Origin: Trujillonella endophytica
GTDB taxonomy: Bacteria > Actinomycetota > Actinomycetes > Mycobacteriales > Geodermatophilaceae
Reading direction: 5' to 3'
NCBI RefSeq assembly: GCF_900110555.1
Contig: NZ_FOEE01000001.1
Coordinates: 62,001-126,000, forward strand
DNA: 64,000 nucleotides
Under the pieces are notes generated by a model. That model searched no databases, was not told the DNA's origin, and saw nothing but the letters and a program-made list of their open reading frames with translations. Shown in pieces: positions 34,127 to 42,484 of the stretch (position 1 is the first letter of the stretch; each line of letters begins with the position of its first letter). Both the position numbers and the translations under genes were made by a program.

Positions 34127-36163
34127 GTGCCATCGCTGTCCGACCTCGGACAACTCCCGAAACGGCTCGTCCTCGGCCGCCCGGTCCGCAGCGACCGGCT
34201 GGGTGAGTCGCTGCTGCCCAAGCGGTACGCGCTGCCGATCTTCGCCAGCGACCCGCTCTCCTCCGTGGCCTACGCCACCCAGGAGATCCTGATCGTCCTG
34301 ACGCTGGCCGGCACGGCGTTCCTCTACCTGGCGCCCTGGCTGGCCGCCGCCGTCGTGGTGCTGCTCATCACGGTGGTCCTCAGCTACCGCCAGGTGGTCC
34401 ACGCCTACCCCTCGGGCGGCGGCGACTACGAGGTCGCCATGAAGAACCACGGGCAGTTCGCCGGGCTCACGGTGGCCAGCGCCCTGCTCGTGGACTACGT
34501 CATGACGGTCGCGGTGTCGGTGTCGGCGGGCACCGACAACATCATCTCGGCGTTCCCGGGCCTCGACGAGCACCGCGTGGCCATCGCCGTCGGCCTCGTC
34601 GCCCTCCTGGCCGCGGCGAATCTCCGCGGCCTGCGCGAGTCGGGCCGGGCGTTCGCCGTCCCCACCTACCTGTTCATCAGCGGCATCGCGGTCATGATCG
34701 TGACCGGCCTCGTCCGCTGGTTCGCCACCGACGGCGCCCTGGCCGCGGAGACCGCCGGGTACACGGTGACGCCGGAGCCCGCCTACGAGCAGCTCGGCGG
34801 GCTGGCGCTGCTGTTCTTCGCGCTGCGCGCGTTCGCGTCGGGTTGCACCGCGCTGACGGGGGTGGAGGCGATCGCCAACGGGGTGCCCGCCTTCCGGCCG
34901 CCCAAGAGCAGGAACGCGGCCAGCACCCTCGCGCTGATGGGCGGCATCGCCGCCACCATGTTCGTCGGCGTGACCGCGCTGGCCCTGCTGACCGACGTGA
35001 AGTACGTCGAGCACGCCTGCGACCTCGAGGGCTTCGCCGACTGCGAGACCGAGCCCCAGCGCACCGTCATCGCCCAGCTCGCCGCGGTCACGTTCGGCGG
35101 CGACACGTCGGTCGGGTTCTTCTTCGTGCAGGCCGCGACCGCGCTGGTGCTGGTCCTCGCGGCCAACACCGCCTTCAACGGCTTCCCGCTGCTGGGCTCG
35201 GTCCTGGCGCAGGACCGCTTCCTGCCGCGCCAGCTGCACACCCGCGGCGACAAGCTGGTCTTCAGCAACGGCATCCTGCTGCTCGCCGGTTTCGCCGCCC
35301 TGATGATCATCGCGTTCGAGGCCGACGTCACCCGGCTCATCCAGCTCTACATCATCGGGGTCTTCACCAGCTTCACGATCGGCCAGTGGGGGATGGTGCG
35401 GCACTGGCGGCGCGAGCTCGGCCTCGAGCGGGACCCGGCCGCGCGCCGCCGGATGCGCCGCTCGCAGGTGATCAACACCGTCGGCGGCTCGCTCACCACC
35501 GTCGTCCTGGTGATCATCGTCGTCACGAAGTTCACCCACGGCGCCTGGCTGGTCATCGCGGTGATGCCGGTCCTGTTCCTCCTCATGCGCGCGATCAACC
35601 GGCACTACTCGCACGTCTCCGCGCAGCTGGTGCCCGACACCGACGCCCGGACGCTGCCGAGCCGGGTGAACGCCATCGTCCTGGTCTCCAAGGTGCACAA
35701 GCCGACGCTGCGGGCGCTGGCCTTCGCCCGCGCCACCCGGCCCGACGCGCTCACCGCGCTCACCGTCGACGTCGACGACACCGAGCTGCGGGGGCTGCAG
35801 GCCGACTGGGAGCGCTACGACATCCCGGTGCCGCTCACGGTCCTCGAGTCGCCGTACCGGGAGATCACCCGCCCCGTCGTCGACTACGTCAAGGCGATCC
35901 GCCGGAAGAGCCCGCGCGACCTGGTCGTCGTGTTCGTGCCCCAGTACGTGGTCGGCCACTGGTGGGAGAACCTGCTGCACAACCAGAGCGCCCTGCGGCT
36001 GCGCGCCCGACTGCAGTTCCAGCCCGGCGTCATGATCACCACCGTGCCGTGGCAGCTGGAGAGCTCGGTCGGCCGGGACCTCGACGACCGCCGCGGCGGC
36101 CCGGCCCCGGGTGACCTCCGCCGGGGCATCACCGACGACGCCGAGGACACGCCGTATGGCTGA
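34127..36163 (+). CDS. APC-superfamily permease
   Basis: A 678-aa amino-acid/polyamine/organocation transporter. About 12 helices occupy residues 45-490, starting with LPIFASDPLSSVAYATQEIL, typical of the subgroup with a cytoplasmic C-terminal ~190-residue domain (RVNAIVLVSKVHKPTLRALAFA and VPQYVVGHWWENLLHNQSALRLR). The position next to two TrkA regulators suggests K+ or amino-acid transport, but substrate is unknown. GTG 34127 chosen because TACCAT (34114-34119) lies seven bases upstream; an in-frame ATG at 34097 is the alternative. Confidence 0.9.
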   Translation: MPSLSDLGQLPKRLVLGRPVRSDRLGESLLPKRYALPIFASDPLSSVAYATQEILIVLTLAGTAFLYLAPWLAAAVVVLLITVVLSYRQVVHAYPSGGGDYEVAMKNHGQFAGLTVASALLVDYVMTVAVSVSAGTDNIISAFPGLDEHRVAIAVGLVALLAAANLRGLRESGRAFAVPTYLFISGIAVMIVTGLVRWFATDGALAAETAGYTVTPEPAYEQLGGLALLFFALRAFASGCTALTGVEAIANGVPAFRPPKSRNAASTLALMGGIAATMFVGVTALALLTDVKYVEHACDLEGFADCETEPQRTVIAQLAAVTFGGDTSVGFFFVQAATALVLVLAANTAFNGFPLLGSVLAQDRFLPRQLHTRGDKLVFSNGILLLAGFAALMIIAFEADVTRLIQLYIIGVFTSFTIGQWGMVRHWRRELGLERDPAARRRMRRSQVINTVGGSLTTVVLVIIVVTKFTHGAWLVIAVMPVLFLLMRAINRHYSHVSAQLVPDTDARTLPSRVNAIVLVSKVHKPTLRALAFARATRPDALTALTVDVDDTELRGLQADWERYDIPVPLTVLESPYREITRPVVDYVKAIRRKSPRDLVVVFVPQYVVGHWWENLLHNQSALRLRARLQFQPGVMITTVPWQLESSVGRDLDDRRGGPAPGDLRRGITDDAEDTPYG

Positions 36164-37466
36164 TCGCCGGGCCCGGCCGCCCCGCGCGCCCCGGCCGGCT
36201 CGCGCGGACCGCGGTCTGGGCTGGGCAGGGCGCCGGTTCGAGGTCGAGGTCGGGGCGGTCGCCCACGGCGGGCACTGCGTGGCCCGGCACGAGGGCCGCG
36301 TCGTCTTCGTCCGGCACGCGCTGCCGGGGGAACGGGTCGTCGTGCAGGTCACCGAGGACCGCCACCCCGGGTACTGCCGGGCCGATGCCGTCGAGGTGGT
36401 CGAGGGCTCCGAGCACCGCGTCGAGCGGCCCTGCCCCCACAGCGGCCCCGGCCGCTGCGGTGGCTGCGACTGGCAGCACGTCTCCTTCGCCGAGCAGCAC
36501 CGGCTCAAGGCCGCCGTCGTCCGCGAGCAGCTGGGGCGGTCGGCCGGGTCGGCCGCCGACCCGGTGATCGCCGGCCTCGTGGTCGAGGAGCTGCCCGGCG
36601 GCTCGCTGCGCTGGCGCTCCCGCGCCCGGTTCGCGGTGGACCGCGCGGGGACGCCGGGGCTGCGCCGGCACCGCTCGCACGACGTCGTCGTCCTCGACGA
36701 CTGCCCGATCACCGCGGAGCCGGCGGCGGCCGCGGTGCTGCAGCGCCGCTGGCCCGGCGCCGGCGCGGTCGACGTCGCGGTGGACTCGACCGGCGCGGTC
36801 ACCACCACCCGCCTGGACCGGCGGGGGCACCCGACGTCCTCGCGCGTCCTGCGGCCCGGCGGCGGCCTGCCCGAGGAGCCGGGGGCCCGCGCCGCCCGAA
36901 CGGCCGGGGGGCGCGACTGGGAGGTCGAGGGGACCGGCTTCTGGCAGGTCCACCCGGCCGCCGCCGACGCGCTGGTGTCGGCGGTGGCGGCGTTCGCCGC
37001 GGTGGCGCCGGGGGAGACCGTCCTCGACCTCTATGCCGGAGCCGGACTCTTCGGTGGCGCGCTGGCGCCCGCCGCCGGGCCGGAGGGTCGCGTGGTCTGC
37101 GTGGAGGCCGACGGGGAGGCGTGCGCCGCGGCGGAGGCCAACCTGGCCGGTCTCCCGCAGGCCGAGGTGTGGCAGGGCGAGGTCGACGCCGAGGGGCTGG
37201 CCGGGCTGCTGGACGACCTGGGCGGCGCCCCGTCGGTCGTCGTCCTGGATCCCCCGCGGGCCGGGGCGGGCGGGGCGGTGAGTCGCGTCCTGGCCGGCTC
37301 GGGCGCGCGGGCGGTCGTCTACGTGGCCTGCGACCCGGCCGCGCTCGCCCGCGACGTCGGCGCGTTCGCCGCCGAGGGCTGGCGGCTCGCCGGCCTGCGC
37401 GCGTTCGACGCCTTCCCGATGACGGCCCACGTCGAGTGCGTGGCGCTGCTCGTCCCCGGCGCGTGA
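36156..37466 (+). CDS. Class I SAM-dependent RNA methyltransferase, TrmA/RumA family
   Basis: A 436-aa RNA m5U methyltransferase. An N-terminal TRAM domain (about 25-85) precedes Fe-S-cluster cysteines (CPHSGPGRCGGCDW), a central lobe, and a C-terminal SAM domain with LDLYAGAGLFGG, VVVLDPPRAGAG and the catalytic-Cys motif YVACDPAALARDV. It methylates uridine in tRNA or rRNA; the site cannot be told from sequence. ATG 36156 overlaps the permease stop by eight bases, and the two are paired in mycobacteria also. A short inverted repeat follows the stop. Confidence 0.9.
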   Translation: MADRRARPPRAPRPARADRGLGWAGRRFEVEVGAVAHGGHCVARHEGRVVFVRHALPGERVVVQVTEDRHPGYCRADAVEVVEGSEHRVERPCPHSGPGRCGGCDWQHVSFAEQHRLKAAVVREQLGRSAGSAADPVIAGLVVEELPGGSLRWRSRARFAVDRAGTPGLRRHRSHDVVVLDDCPITAEPAAAAVLQRRWPGAGAVDVAVDSTGAVTTTRLDRRGHPTSSRVLRPGGGLPEEPGARAARTAGGRDWEVEGTGFWQVHPAAADALVSAVAAFAAVAPGETVLDLYAGAGLFGGALAPAAGPEGRVVCVEADGEACAAAEANLAGLPQAEVWQGEVDAEGLAGLLDDLGGAPSVVVLDPPRAGAGGAVSRVLAGSGARAVVYVACDPAALARDVGAFAAEGWRLAGLRAFDAFPMTAHVECVALLVPGA

Positions 37467-37575
37467 TTCCTGGGCGACCGGAAGGACCCGGGGCCGGGCC
37501 GTAGGCGACTCCCGGCGCGGGCGGCGCGCCGTGGGGCTCCGCTCGGCGCCCCCGTGGTCTACCGTCTCGTGCCCC

Positions 37576-38172
37576 ATGAAGCGACGGACCCTGCTGACGG
37601 CGGCGACGACGGCGCCGCTGCTGATGACGCTGGCCGGCTCCGCCGCGTCCGCCGAGGACGCGCCGGTGACCGCCCCGGTGCCTGACCCGCAGGTCTACGC
37701 GCGCCGAGACGAGGTCCCTTCTCTGGAGGAGACCGCGGTGTCGGTGCCGCTGCTGTGGTCCGTGCAGCCCGGCCCGGCGGGGGACCTGTCCAACCGAACG
37801 TCGAACGTCAACGCGCCGTTGCTGGTGCTGCCGTTCCCGTGGCGGCTGCTGTCGGTGGACTTCGTGTTCGACCTCGGCCTCGGGGTGGAGCGGTACCCGG
37901 CGTCGGACGACGACTACTGGACGTTCGCTCTGCTCAACGCCTCGCACTCGCGCCCGACCCGTCGGATCTCGACGTACGCCACCCGGACGGTCCTGTCGGG
38001 CGGAGCCGAGCCGATCGTGCAGCGCCGCCGCTGGGCCCCGGCCGGGACGATGGACGCCGAGGCGCGGGTGTTCGACACCGACGGCGCGCTCTACCTCAAC
38101 GCCACCCGGACCGGCACACCGCCGACGCTCGTCGGCCCGTCGCTGGCGACCCTCCGCTACGCCCGGGCCTGA
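37576..38172 (+). CDS. Exported protein of unknown function (Tat-like signal)
   Basis: A 198-aa protein with a twin-Arg-type signal (MKRRTLLTAATTAPLLMTLAG, cleavage near ASA-ED at 26). The mature part is beta-rich with no recognised domain; motifs include PLLVLPFPWRLLSVDF and DDDYWTFALLNAS. Its stop overlaps the metallophosphoesterase start by one base, so the two are a unit. The composition and pairing recall phage structural/tail accessory genes, but this is an impression only. TACCGT at 37560-37565 is a -10 candidate ten bases before ATG. Confidence 0.65.
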   Translation: MKRRTLLTAATTAPLLMTLAGSAASAEDAPVTAPVPDPQVYARRDEVPSLEETAVSVPLLWSVQPGPAGDLSNRTSNVNAPLLVLPFPWRLLSVDFVFDLGLGVERYPASDDDYWTFALLNASHSRPTRRISTYATRTVLSGGAEPIVQRRRWAPAGTMDAEARVFDTDGALYLNATRTGTPPTLVGPSLATLRYARA

Positions 38173-39116
38173 TGCCCTACCGCGCCCGGTGGGCCGCTCC
38201 CGCCGGAGGGACGACCGTGCAGCTCATCGGCGACGTGCAGACCGACTGGGAGCGCATCTGGCCGCTGTCGGGTCGGACCACCTACGACGCGATCGGCCGG
38301 GATGTCCGGGACCACCTGATTCACGACGCGCCTGCGGCCCGCTTCCAGATGGGGGACATCTCCGACGGCGACGCCGGCGGCGATCCCGCGGTGCTGCGCC
38401 GTCGGTTCGCCCTGTTCGATGCCTGGTGCGGCTCCTACCGTCTGGCCGTGTACAAGGTGATGGGCAATCACGACGTGCCCTATGACGCGGTCACCCCGCG
38501 GCAGTGGGCCGCTGTCTGGGGCTACCCGGCGCCGTCTTACACGGTCGATCTGGGCGACGTGAACGCGGTCGTCCTCGGGCCGTCCGCCCCGCACACCGCG
38601 TCGCCGTTGGGGGAACCTCCGTGTCCCGGCTGGCCGGTCCGCCCGCTGACGGCCGCCGACATCGCCTGGCTGGACCGGACCCTCGCCGCGGACACCCGGC
38701 CGACTCTCGTCCTCAACCACGCGCCGCTGGCATCGGAGCCGACGGTGTTCGGCTCCGGCTGGCAGGACAACCAGTCCACGATGCGTTCTCGCCATGCGCC
38801 GGACCTGGTGGAGCTCCTCGCCGGTCACCGGCACGTCGTCGCCTGGGCGCACGGTCACACCCACACCCCGTGGGATCGGGGCACGACCGGGTTGATGACG
38901 ATCGGTGGCCGGCGGATCGCCCGGATCGACGCGGCGGCCACGTACACCCAGCCCACCGGGGCGCCTCCCGAGGTCGGCGTGGGCCGGGCCGTGACCTTCT
39001 ACGTGACCGTCCTGGACGACGGCCGAACCGTGGACGTCCGCTGGCGCGACCATGCAGCGCAGGTCTGGACCGGCGCCCCTGACGTCGGGAGGCTGCACCG
39101 GCTCGTCACCAGCTGA
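38172..39116 (+). CDS. Metallophosphoesterase (calcineurin-like fold)
   Basis: A 314-aa protein with the two-metal phosphoesterase motifs: GDVQTD (about 18-23, in the position of D-x-H but lacking the His), MGDISDGD (about 57-64), MGNHD (97-101), LNHAP (about 180) and GHTHTPWD (about 235). It likely cleaves phosphomono- or diesters. No signal peptide, so cytosolic unless carried with its exported partner. Start ATG at 38172 overlaps the upstream stop (TGATG). Probably acquired as a two-gene cassette inserted between the TrmA-like gene and dxs. Confidence 0.8.
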   Translation: MPYRARWAAPAGGTTVQLIGDVQTDWERIWPLSGRTTYDAIGRDVRDHLIHDAPAARFQMGDISDGDAGGDPAVLRRRFALFDAWCGSYRLAVYKVMGNHDVPYDAVTPRQWAAVWGYPAPSYTVDLGDVNAVVLGPSAPHTASPLGEPPCPGWPVRPLTAADIAWLDRTLAADTRPTLVLNHAPLASEPTVFGSGWQDNQSTMRSRHAPDLVELLAGHRHVVAWAHGHTHTPWDRGTTGLMTIGGRRIARIDAAATYTQPTGAPPEVGVGRAVTFYVTVLDDGRTVDVRWRDHAAQVWTGAPDVGRLHRLVTS

Positions 39117-39214
39117 CCGGGGCGTCCTGCCGCCGCGCGGGGGGACACCGGTTCCGGGGTTCCCGGCGCCCGCCCGGTAGCTTCCGCTGGCGACGACGGC
39201 ACTCGAGGGGCGGC

Positions 39215-39535
39215 ATGAAGCGAGCACTCGCGGGACTGGCGGCCGTGGCCGCCCTGGGAAGCGGCTGCGCCTCGATCCCGGCGACGGACGAGGTGGCGTG
39301 CGACTTCCTCTACGACAACCGCTACGCCGCCCGCGACGACGACGCCGAGGCCCGCGCGCGGATCATCGCCGAGTTCGGCGAGGAGGCGGGGGTGGCCCCG
39401 CTCTCCGGCGACCTGCGCTCCTACGTCGAGATCGTGGTCCGCGACGCCCGGCGCGAGGAGCGCGGCCGGGACGTGCGGTACTTCTCCGCCCGCCTGGACG
39501 ACGCGCTGTCGGTCTGCATGGACCTCGGCTGGTAG
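39215..39535 (+). CDS. Small lipoprotein of unknown function
   Basis: A 106-aa predicted lipoprotein: signal MKRALAGLAAVAALG with lipobox LGSGC (Cys about 18). The mature ~88 residues are charged (Asp/Glu/Arg-rich) and contain two Cys that could pair. No family recognised. ATG 39215 is preceded by GAGGGG, and TAGCTT about 30 bases upstream could be the -10. A hairpin follows the stop. Confidence 0.65.
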   Translation: MKRALAGLAAVAALGSGCASIPATDEVACDFLYDNRYAARDDDAEARARIIAEFGEEAGVAPLSGDLRSYVEIVVRDARREERGRDVRYFSARLDDALSVCMDLGW

Positions 39536-39541
39536 CACAGG

Positions 39542-39565
39542 GCCCGGCGGAGCACGGCGCCGGGC
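39542..39565 (+). terminator. Hairpin after the lipoprotein gene
   Basis: GCCCGGCG (39542-39549) pairs with CGCCGGGC (39558-39565), an 8-bp stem with an 8-nt loop, seven bases after the lipoprotein stop. Likely an intrinsic terminator isolating it from the next gene. Confidence 0.55.
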
Positions 39566-39610
39566 GAGGTCCGTGCCGGGGCCGGTGACCGTTCCGGCTA
39601 CGGTCGTCGG

Positions 39611-39841
39611 GTGACCTCCTGGGAGTACGCCTCGGTCATCACGGCCAACGACGCTCAGTCGCAGCGGGCAGGGGTGAGCGTCAAGCTCCCCGGTGGAGCC
39701 CTCGAACGGCAGGCGGGGGACACGAGCTCGGTGCTCAACCGGCTCGGCGCCGACGGGTGGGAGCTGGTGAGCTACCACTCCAGCGGTGCCGGCACGTGGG
39801 GCTTCGAGCAGTTCTGGCTGAAGCGGCCGTCGGCCACCTGA
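39611..39841 (+). CDS. DUF4177-like small protein
   Basis: A 76-aa protein with the DUF4177 pattern: TSWEYASVI at the start, LNRLGADGWELVSYHSS in the middle and a FWLKR end. This is a short alpha/beta fold of unknown function. GTG 39611 is placed exactly six bases after TACGGT (39599-39604), implying a leaderless transcript. No partner gene; the next gene downstream has its own LexA-controlled promoter. Confidence 0.75.
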   Translation: MTSWEYASVITANDAQSQRAGVSVKLPGGALERQAGDTSSVLNRLGADGWELVSYHSSGAGTWGFEQFWLKRPSAT

Positions 39842-39853
39842 GCCACCCTCCCG

Positions 39854-39869
39854 TCGAACATCCGTTCGA
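39854..39869. promoter_or_regulatory. LexA (SOS) box, perfect actinobacterial consensus
   Basis: TCGAACATCCGTTCGA is a perfect match to the actinobacterial/Gram-positive-type SOS box TCGAAC-N4-GTTCGA. It lies 19 bp upstream of the GTG at 39889 and overlaps where the -35 would be for CACACT (39877-39882), the -10-like hexamer six bases before that start. LexA bound here would block transcription of the downstream gene. Confidence 0.85.
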
Positions 39870-39888
39870 TTCGGGGCACACTGGTGCG

Positions 39889-40254
39889 GTGGACGCGACG
39901 CCGCCGGGCTGGCCCGAGGCCGTGCGCCCGCCGGGCGCTCCGGACTGGGAGCGGACGGCGGTCGCGTGGCTGTTCGACCTCGTGCCCCCGGACTACCGCG
40001 CGCACGAGGTGCTGCGGCGGTACCCGGTGCTGCTCGCCCGCTTCGCCCGCGACCACGTCGCCGCCGGGCTGGAGGCCGCCCGGAGCGGCTGGCGGACCGT
40101 CCGTGTCGAGCTCGCCGACCACCTGCCGGCCGACGCGATGGCGGCCGCCATGACCGCCTACGAACGGGAGGGGGCGCGCCTGGCGGCCGCCGCCCGGGGG
40201 GTGGCGGTGGTCTCGGCGGCCCTGCGCGGCGAGCGGTGGGTGCCGCGGCTGTGA
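39889..40254 (+). CDS. Putative SOS-regulated protein of unknown function
   Basis: A 121-aa soluble, mostly helical protein without recognised domain. Features: PPGWPEAVRPPGAPDWERTA near the start, LFDLVPPDYRAHEVLRRYP (about 30-48), ARDHVAAGLEAARSGWR, and an Ala-rich helix before WVPRL at the C-terminus. GTG 39889 is fixed by CACACT six bases upstream. A perfect LexA box covers the promoter, so it should be induced by DNA damage. It is unlike RecA, LexA, ImuA', ImuB or DnaE2. Single gene; dxs follows 150 bp later with its own leader. Confidence 0.65.
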   Translation: MDATPPGWPEAVRPPGAPDWERTAVAWLFDLVPPDYRAHEVLRRYPVLLARFARDHVAAGLEAARSGWRTVRVELADHLPADAMAAAMTAYEREGARLAAAARGVAVVSAALRGERWVPRL

Positions 40255-40403
40255 GTCCGGGAGGCGAGGTGTGACCCGCATCCGACCGTCCCGCTCGACC
40301 GGAAGTACCGGGCGTACGCGTTTACAGTTGACGCGGCGGCGTCCGCGTTGCCCGTGTCCCACGCCCTGCCCCTGCCGCCGACCGAGAGGACGCTGACCGC
40401 CTC

Positions 40404-42323
40404 GTGTCGCTCCTGCGCTCCCTCCGCGGCCCCGCCGACGTGCGCGCCCTGCCCGCCGACCAGATCCCGGTGCTGGCGGCGGAGATCCGGGACGCGCTGG
40501 TGACCAGCGTGGCCAAGACCGGCGGGCACCTGGGTCCCAACCTGGGCGCCGTCGAGCTGACCATCGCCCTGCACCGCGTCTTCGACTCCCCGCGCGAGCC
40601 GATCGTCTTCGACACCGGCCACCAGTCCTACGTGCACAAGATGCTCACCGGCCGCGTCGAGGACTTCGAGCGGCTGCGCCAGCGCGGGGGGCTGTCCGGC
40701 TACCCGTCCCGCGCCGAGAGCGAGCACGACTGGGTGGAGAACAGCCACGCCTCCACCGCGCTGTCCTACGCCGACGGCCTGGCCAAGGCCTTCGCCATCC
40801 GTGGCGACGCCCGGCCGGTGGTCGCGGTCGTGGGCGACGGCGCGCTGACCGGCGGGATGTCGTGGGAGGCGCTGAACAACATCGCCGCCGCCCCGGACCG
40901 GTCGGTGGTCATCGTCGTCAACGACAACGGCCGCTCCTACTCGCCGACCATCGGCGGCGTCGCCGACGCCCTGGCCACCCTGCGGCTGCGCCCGGGCTAC
41001 GAGCAGGCGCTGCTGCAGGTCCGGCACGCGCTGCACCGGGCGCCGGTGCTCGGGTCGGCTCTGTACGACGCGCTGCACGCCATCAAGAAGGGCCTCAAGG
41101 ACGTCCTGTCCCCGCAGGGCATGTTCGAAGACCTCGGCCTCAAGTACGTCGGGCCGGTCGACGGCCACGACGTGGAGGTGCTGGAGTCCGCGCTGCGGCG
41201 GGCGCGCTCCTTCGGTGGGCCGGTCATCGTGCACGCGGTCACGACCAAGGGGTACGGCTACGCGCCGGCCGAGACCGACCAGATCGACGCCTGGCACGCC
41301 ACCGGCATCTTCGATCCCGACAGCGGCGCGGCCGTCCGCAAGACGGGCCTGGCCTGGACCGACGCCTTCGCCGACGAGCTGGCGCGCATCGGCGGCGAGC
41401 GGCCCGACGTCGTCGCCATCACCGCGGCGATGCTGCACCCGACCGGGCTCGCGCCGTTCGCCGAGCGCTTTCCCGAGCGGACCTTCGACGTCGGCATCGC
41501 CGAGCAGCACGCCATGACCTCGGCCGCCGGCCTGGCGATGGCCGGGCTGCACCCGGTGGTCGCGGTCTACTCGACGTTCCTCAACCGGGCGTTCGACCAG
41601 TTGCTGATGGACGTCGCGCTGCACCGCCAGCCGGTCACCGTCGTCCTGGACCGGGCCGGCGTCACCGGCGACGACGGGGCCTCGCACAACGGCATGTGGG
41701 ACATGTCGATCCTCTCGGTCGTGCCGGGGCTGCGGCTCGCGGCCCCGCGCGACGAGGCGACCCTGCGGGAGGCGCTGCGCGAGGCGGTGGCGGTGACCGA
41801 CGGGCCGACCGTCGTCCGCTTCCCCAAGGGCGTGCTGCCCCCGGACCTGCCGGCGCTCGAACGGCGCGGCCCGGTCGACGTGCTGCGGCGGGCGGAGCGG
41901 CGCGACGTGCTGCTGGTCGCCGTCGGGTCGATGGTGCCGATGTGCCTGGCCGTCGCCGAGCGCGCCGCCGACCACGGCATCGACGTCACGGTCGTCGACC
42001 CGCGCTGGGTGCTGCCCGTCGCCGCCGACCTGACCACCCTGGCCTCGGGGTTCAAGCTGGTCGTCACGGTCGAGGACGGCGGCCGCGCCGGCGGGGTCGG
42101 GACGACGCTCACCCAGGCACTTCAGGACCTCCAGTGCGACGTCCCGGTGCGCACCGTCGGCCTGCCGCAGGCGTTCTTCGACCACGGCAGCCGCGGTCAG
42201 GTGCTGGCCGACGTCGGGCTGACCGAGCAGGACATCGCCCGCCGGATCGTCGAGTGGGCGGCGGTGCTCGCCGACCGGGCCGACTCCCGGGTCGGCGAGC
42301 GCTTGGACGGCGCCCAGCAGTGA
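40404..42323 (+). CDS. dxs: 1-deoxy-D-xylulose-5-phosphate synthase
   Basis: A 639-aa thiamine-diphosphate enzyme condensing pyruvate and glyceraldehyde 3-phosphate, first step of the MEP isoprenoid pathway. N-terminal ThDP-binding domain: [29 protein letters not shown] … NDN. The catalytic Glu sits in [15 protein letters not shown] transketolase C-terminal domain closes the protein. GTG 40404 gives the family start. A TACAGT hexamer near 40323-40328 is a possible -10, leaving a leader of about 75 nt. Confidence 0.95.
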   Translation: MSLLRSLRGPADVRALPADQIPVLAAEIRDALVTSVAKTGGHLGPNLGAVELTIALHRVFDSPREPIVFDTGHQSYVHKMLTGRVEDFERLRQRGGLSGYPSRAESEHDWVENSHASTALSYADGLAKAFAIRGDARPVVAVVGDGALTGGMSWEALNNIAAAPDRSVVIVVNDNGRSYSPTIGGVADALATLRLRPGYEQALLQVRHALHRAPVLGSALYDALHAIKKGLKDVLSPQGMFEDLGLKYVGPVDGHDVEVLESALRRARSFGGPVIVHAVTTKGYGYAPAETDQIDAWHATGIFDPDSGAAVRKTGLAWTDAFADELARIGGERPDVVAITAAMLHPTGLAPFAERFPERTFDVGIAEQHAMTSAAGLAMAGLHPVVAVYSTFLNRAFDQLLMDVALHRQPVTVVLDRAGVTGDDGASHNGMWDMSILSVVPGLRLAAPRDEATLREALREAVAVTDGPTVVRFPKGVLPPDLPALERRGPVDVLRRAERRDVLLVAVGSMVPMCLAVAERAADHGIDVTVVDPRWVLPVAADLTTLASGFKLVVTVEDGGRAGGVGTTLTQALQDLQCDVPVRTVGLPQAFFDHGSRGQVLADVGLTEQDIARRIVEWAAVLADRADSRVGERLDGAQQ

Positions 42324-42367
42324 ACGAGCCCACCGGAGAGTGGTAGAGGGACCCCCTGACCCCCCGG

Positions 42368-42407
42368 GCAATTCCGCACTTCTGCACGGTGCAATTCCGC
42401 GCTTCTG
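42368..42407. repeat. Tandem 17-bp repeat between dxs and the beta-oxidation operon
   Basis: GCAATTCCGCACTTCTG (42368-42384) is repeated as GCAATTCCGCGCTTCTG (42391-42407), one mismatch, 23 bp period. It is AT-richer than its surroundings and lies between two convergent gene ends. Possibly a dispersed intergenic repeat of this lineage; no role evident. Confidence 0.55.
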
Positions 42408-42434
42408 GGCGGGGTGGGGCCCGCGACACGACGA

Positions 42435-42470
42435 CGGCCCGGCCCCCTCGACGCTGAGGGGTCCGGGCCG
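42435..42470. terminator. Bidirectional terminator between dxs and fadB-type gene
   Basis: CGGCCCGG (42435-42442) pairs with CCGGGCCG (42463-42470), continued by CCCCTC (42444-42449) with GAGGGG (42456-42461); six-nt loop. Located between convergent gene ends (42323 and 42485), so it can stop both transcripts. Confidence 0.8.
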
Positions 42471-42484
42471 CCGTGGTCCGTGCG

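Noticed and set aside
34064-36808. A 914-codon minus-strand frame opposite the APC permease
   Set aside because: Low-complexity Asp/Arg/His composition of an antisense shadow; the plus strand has a full permease.
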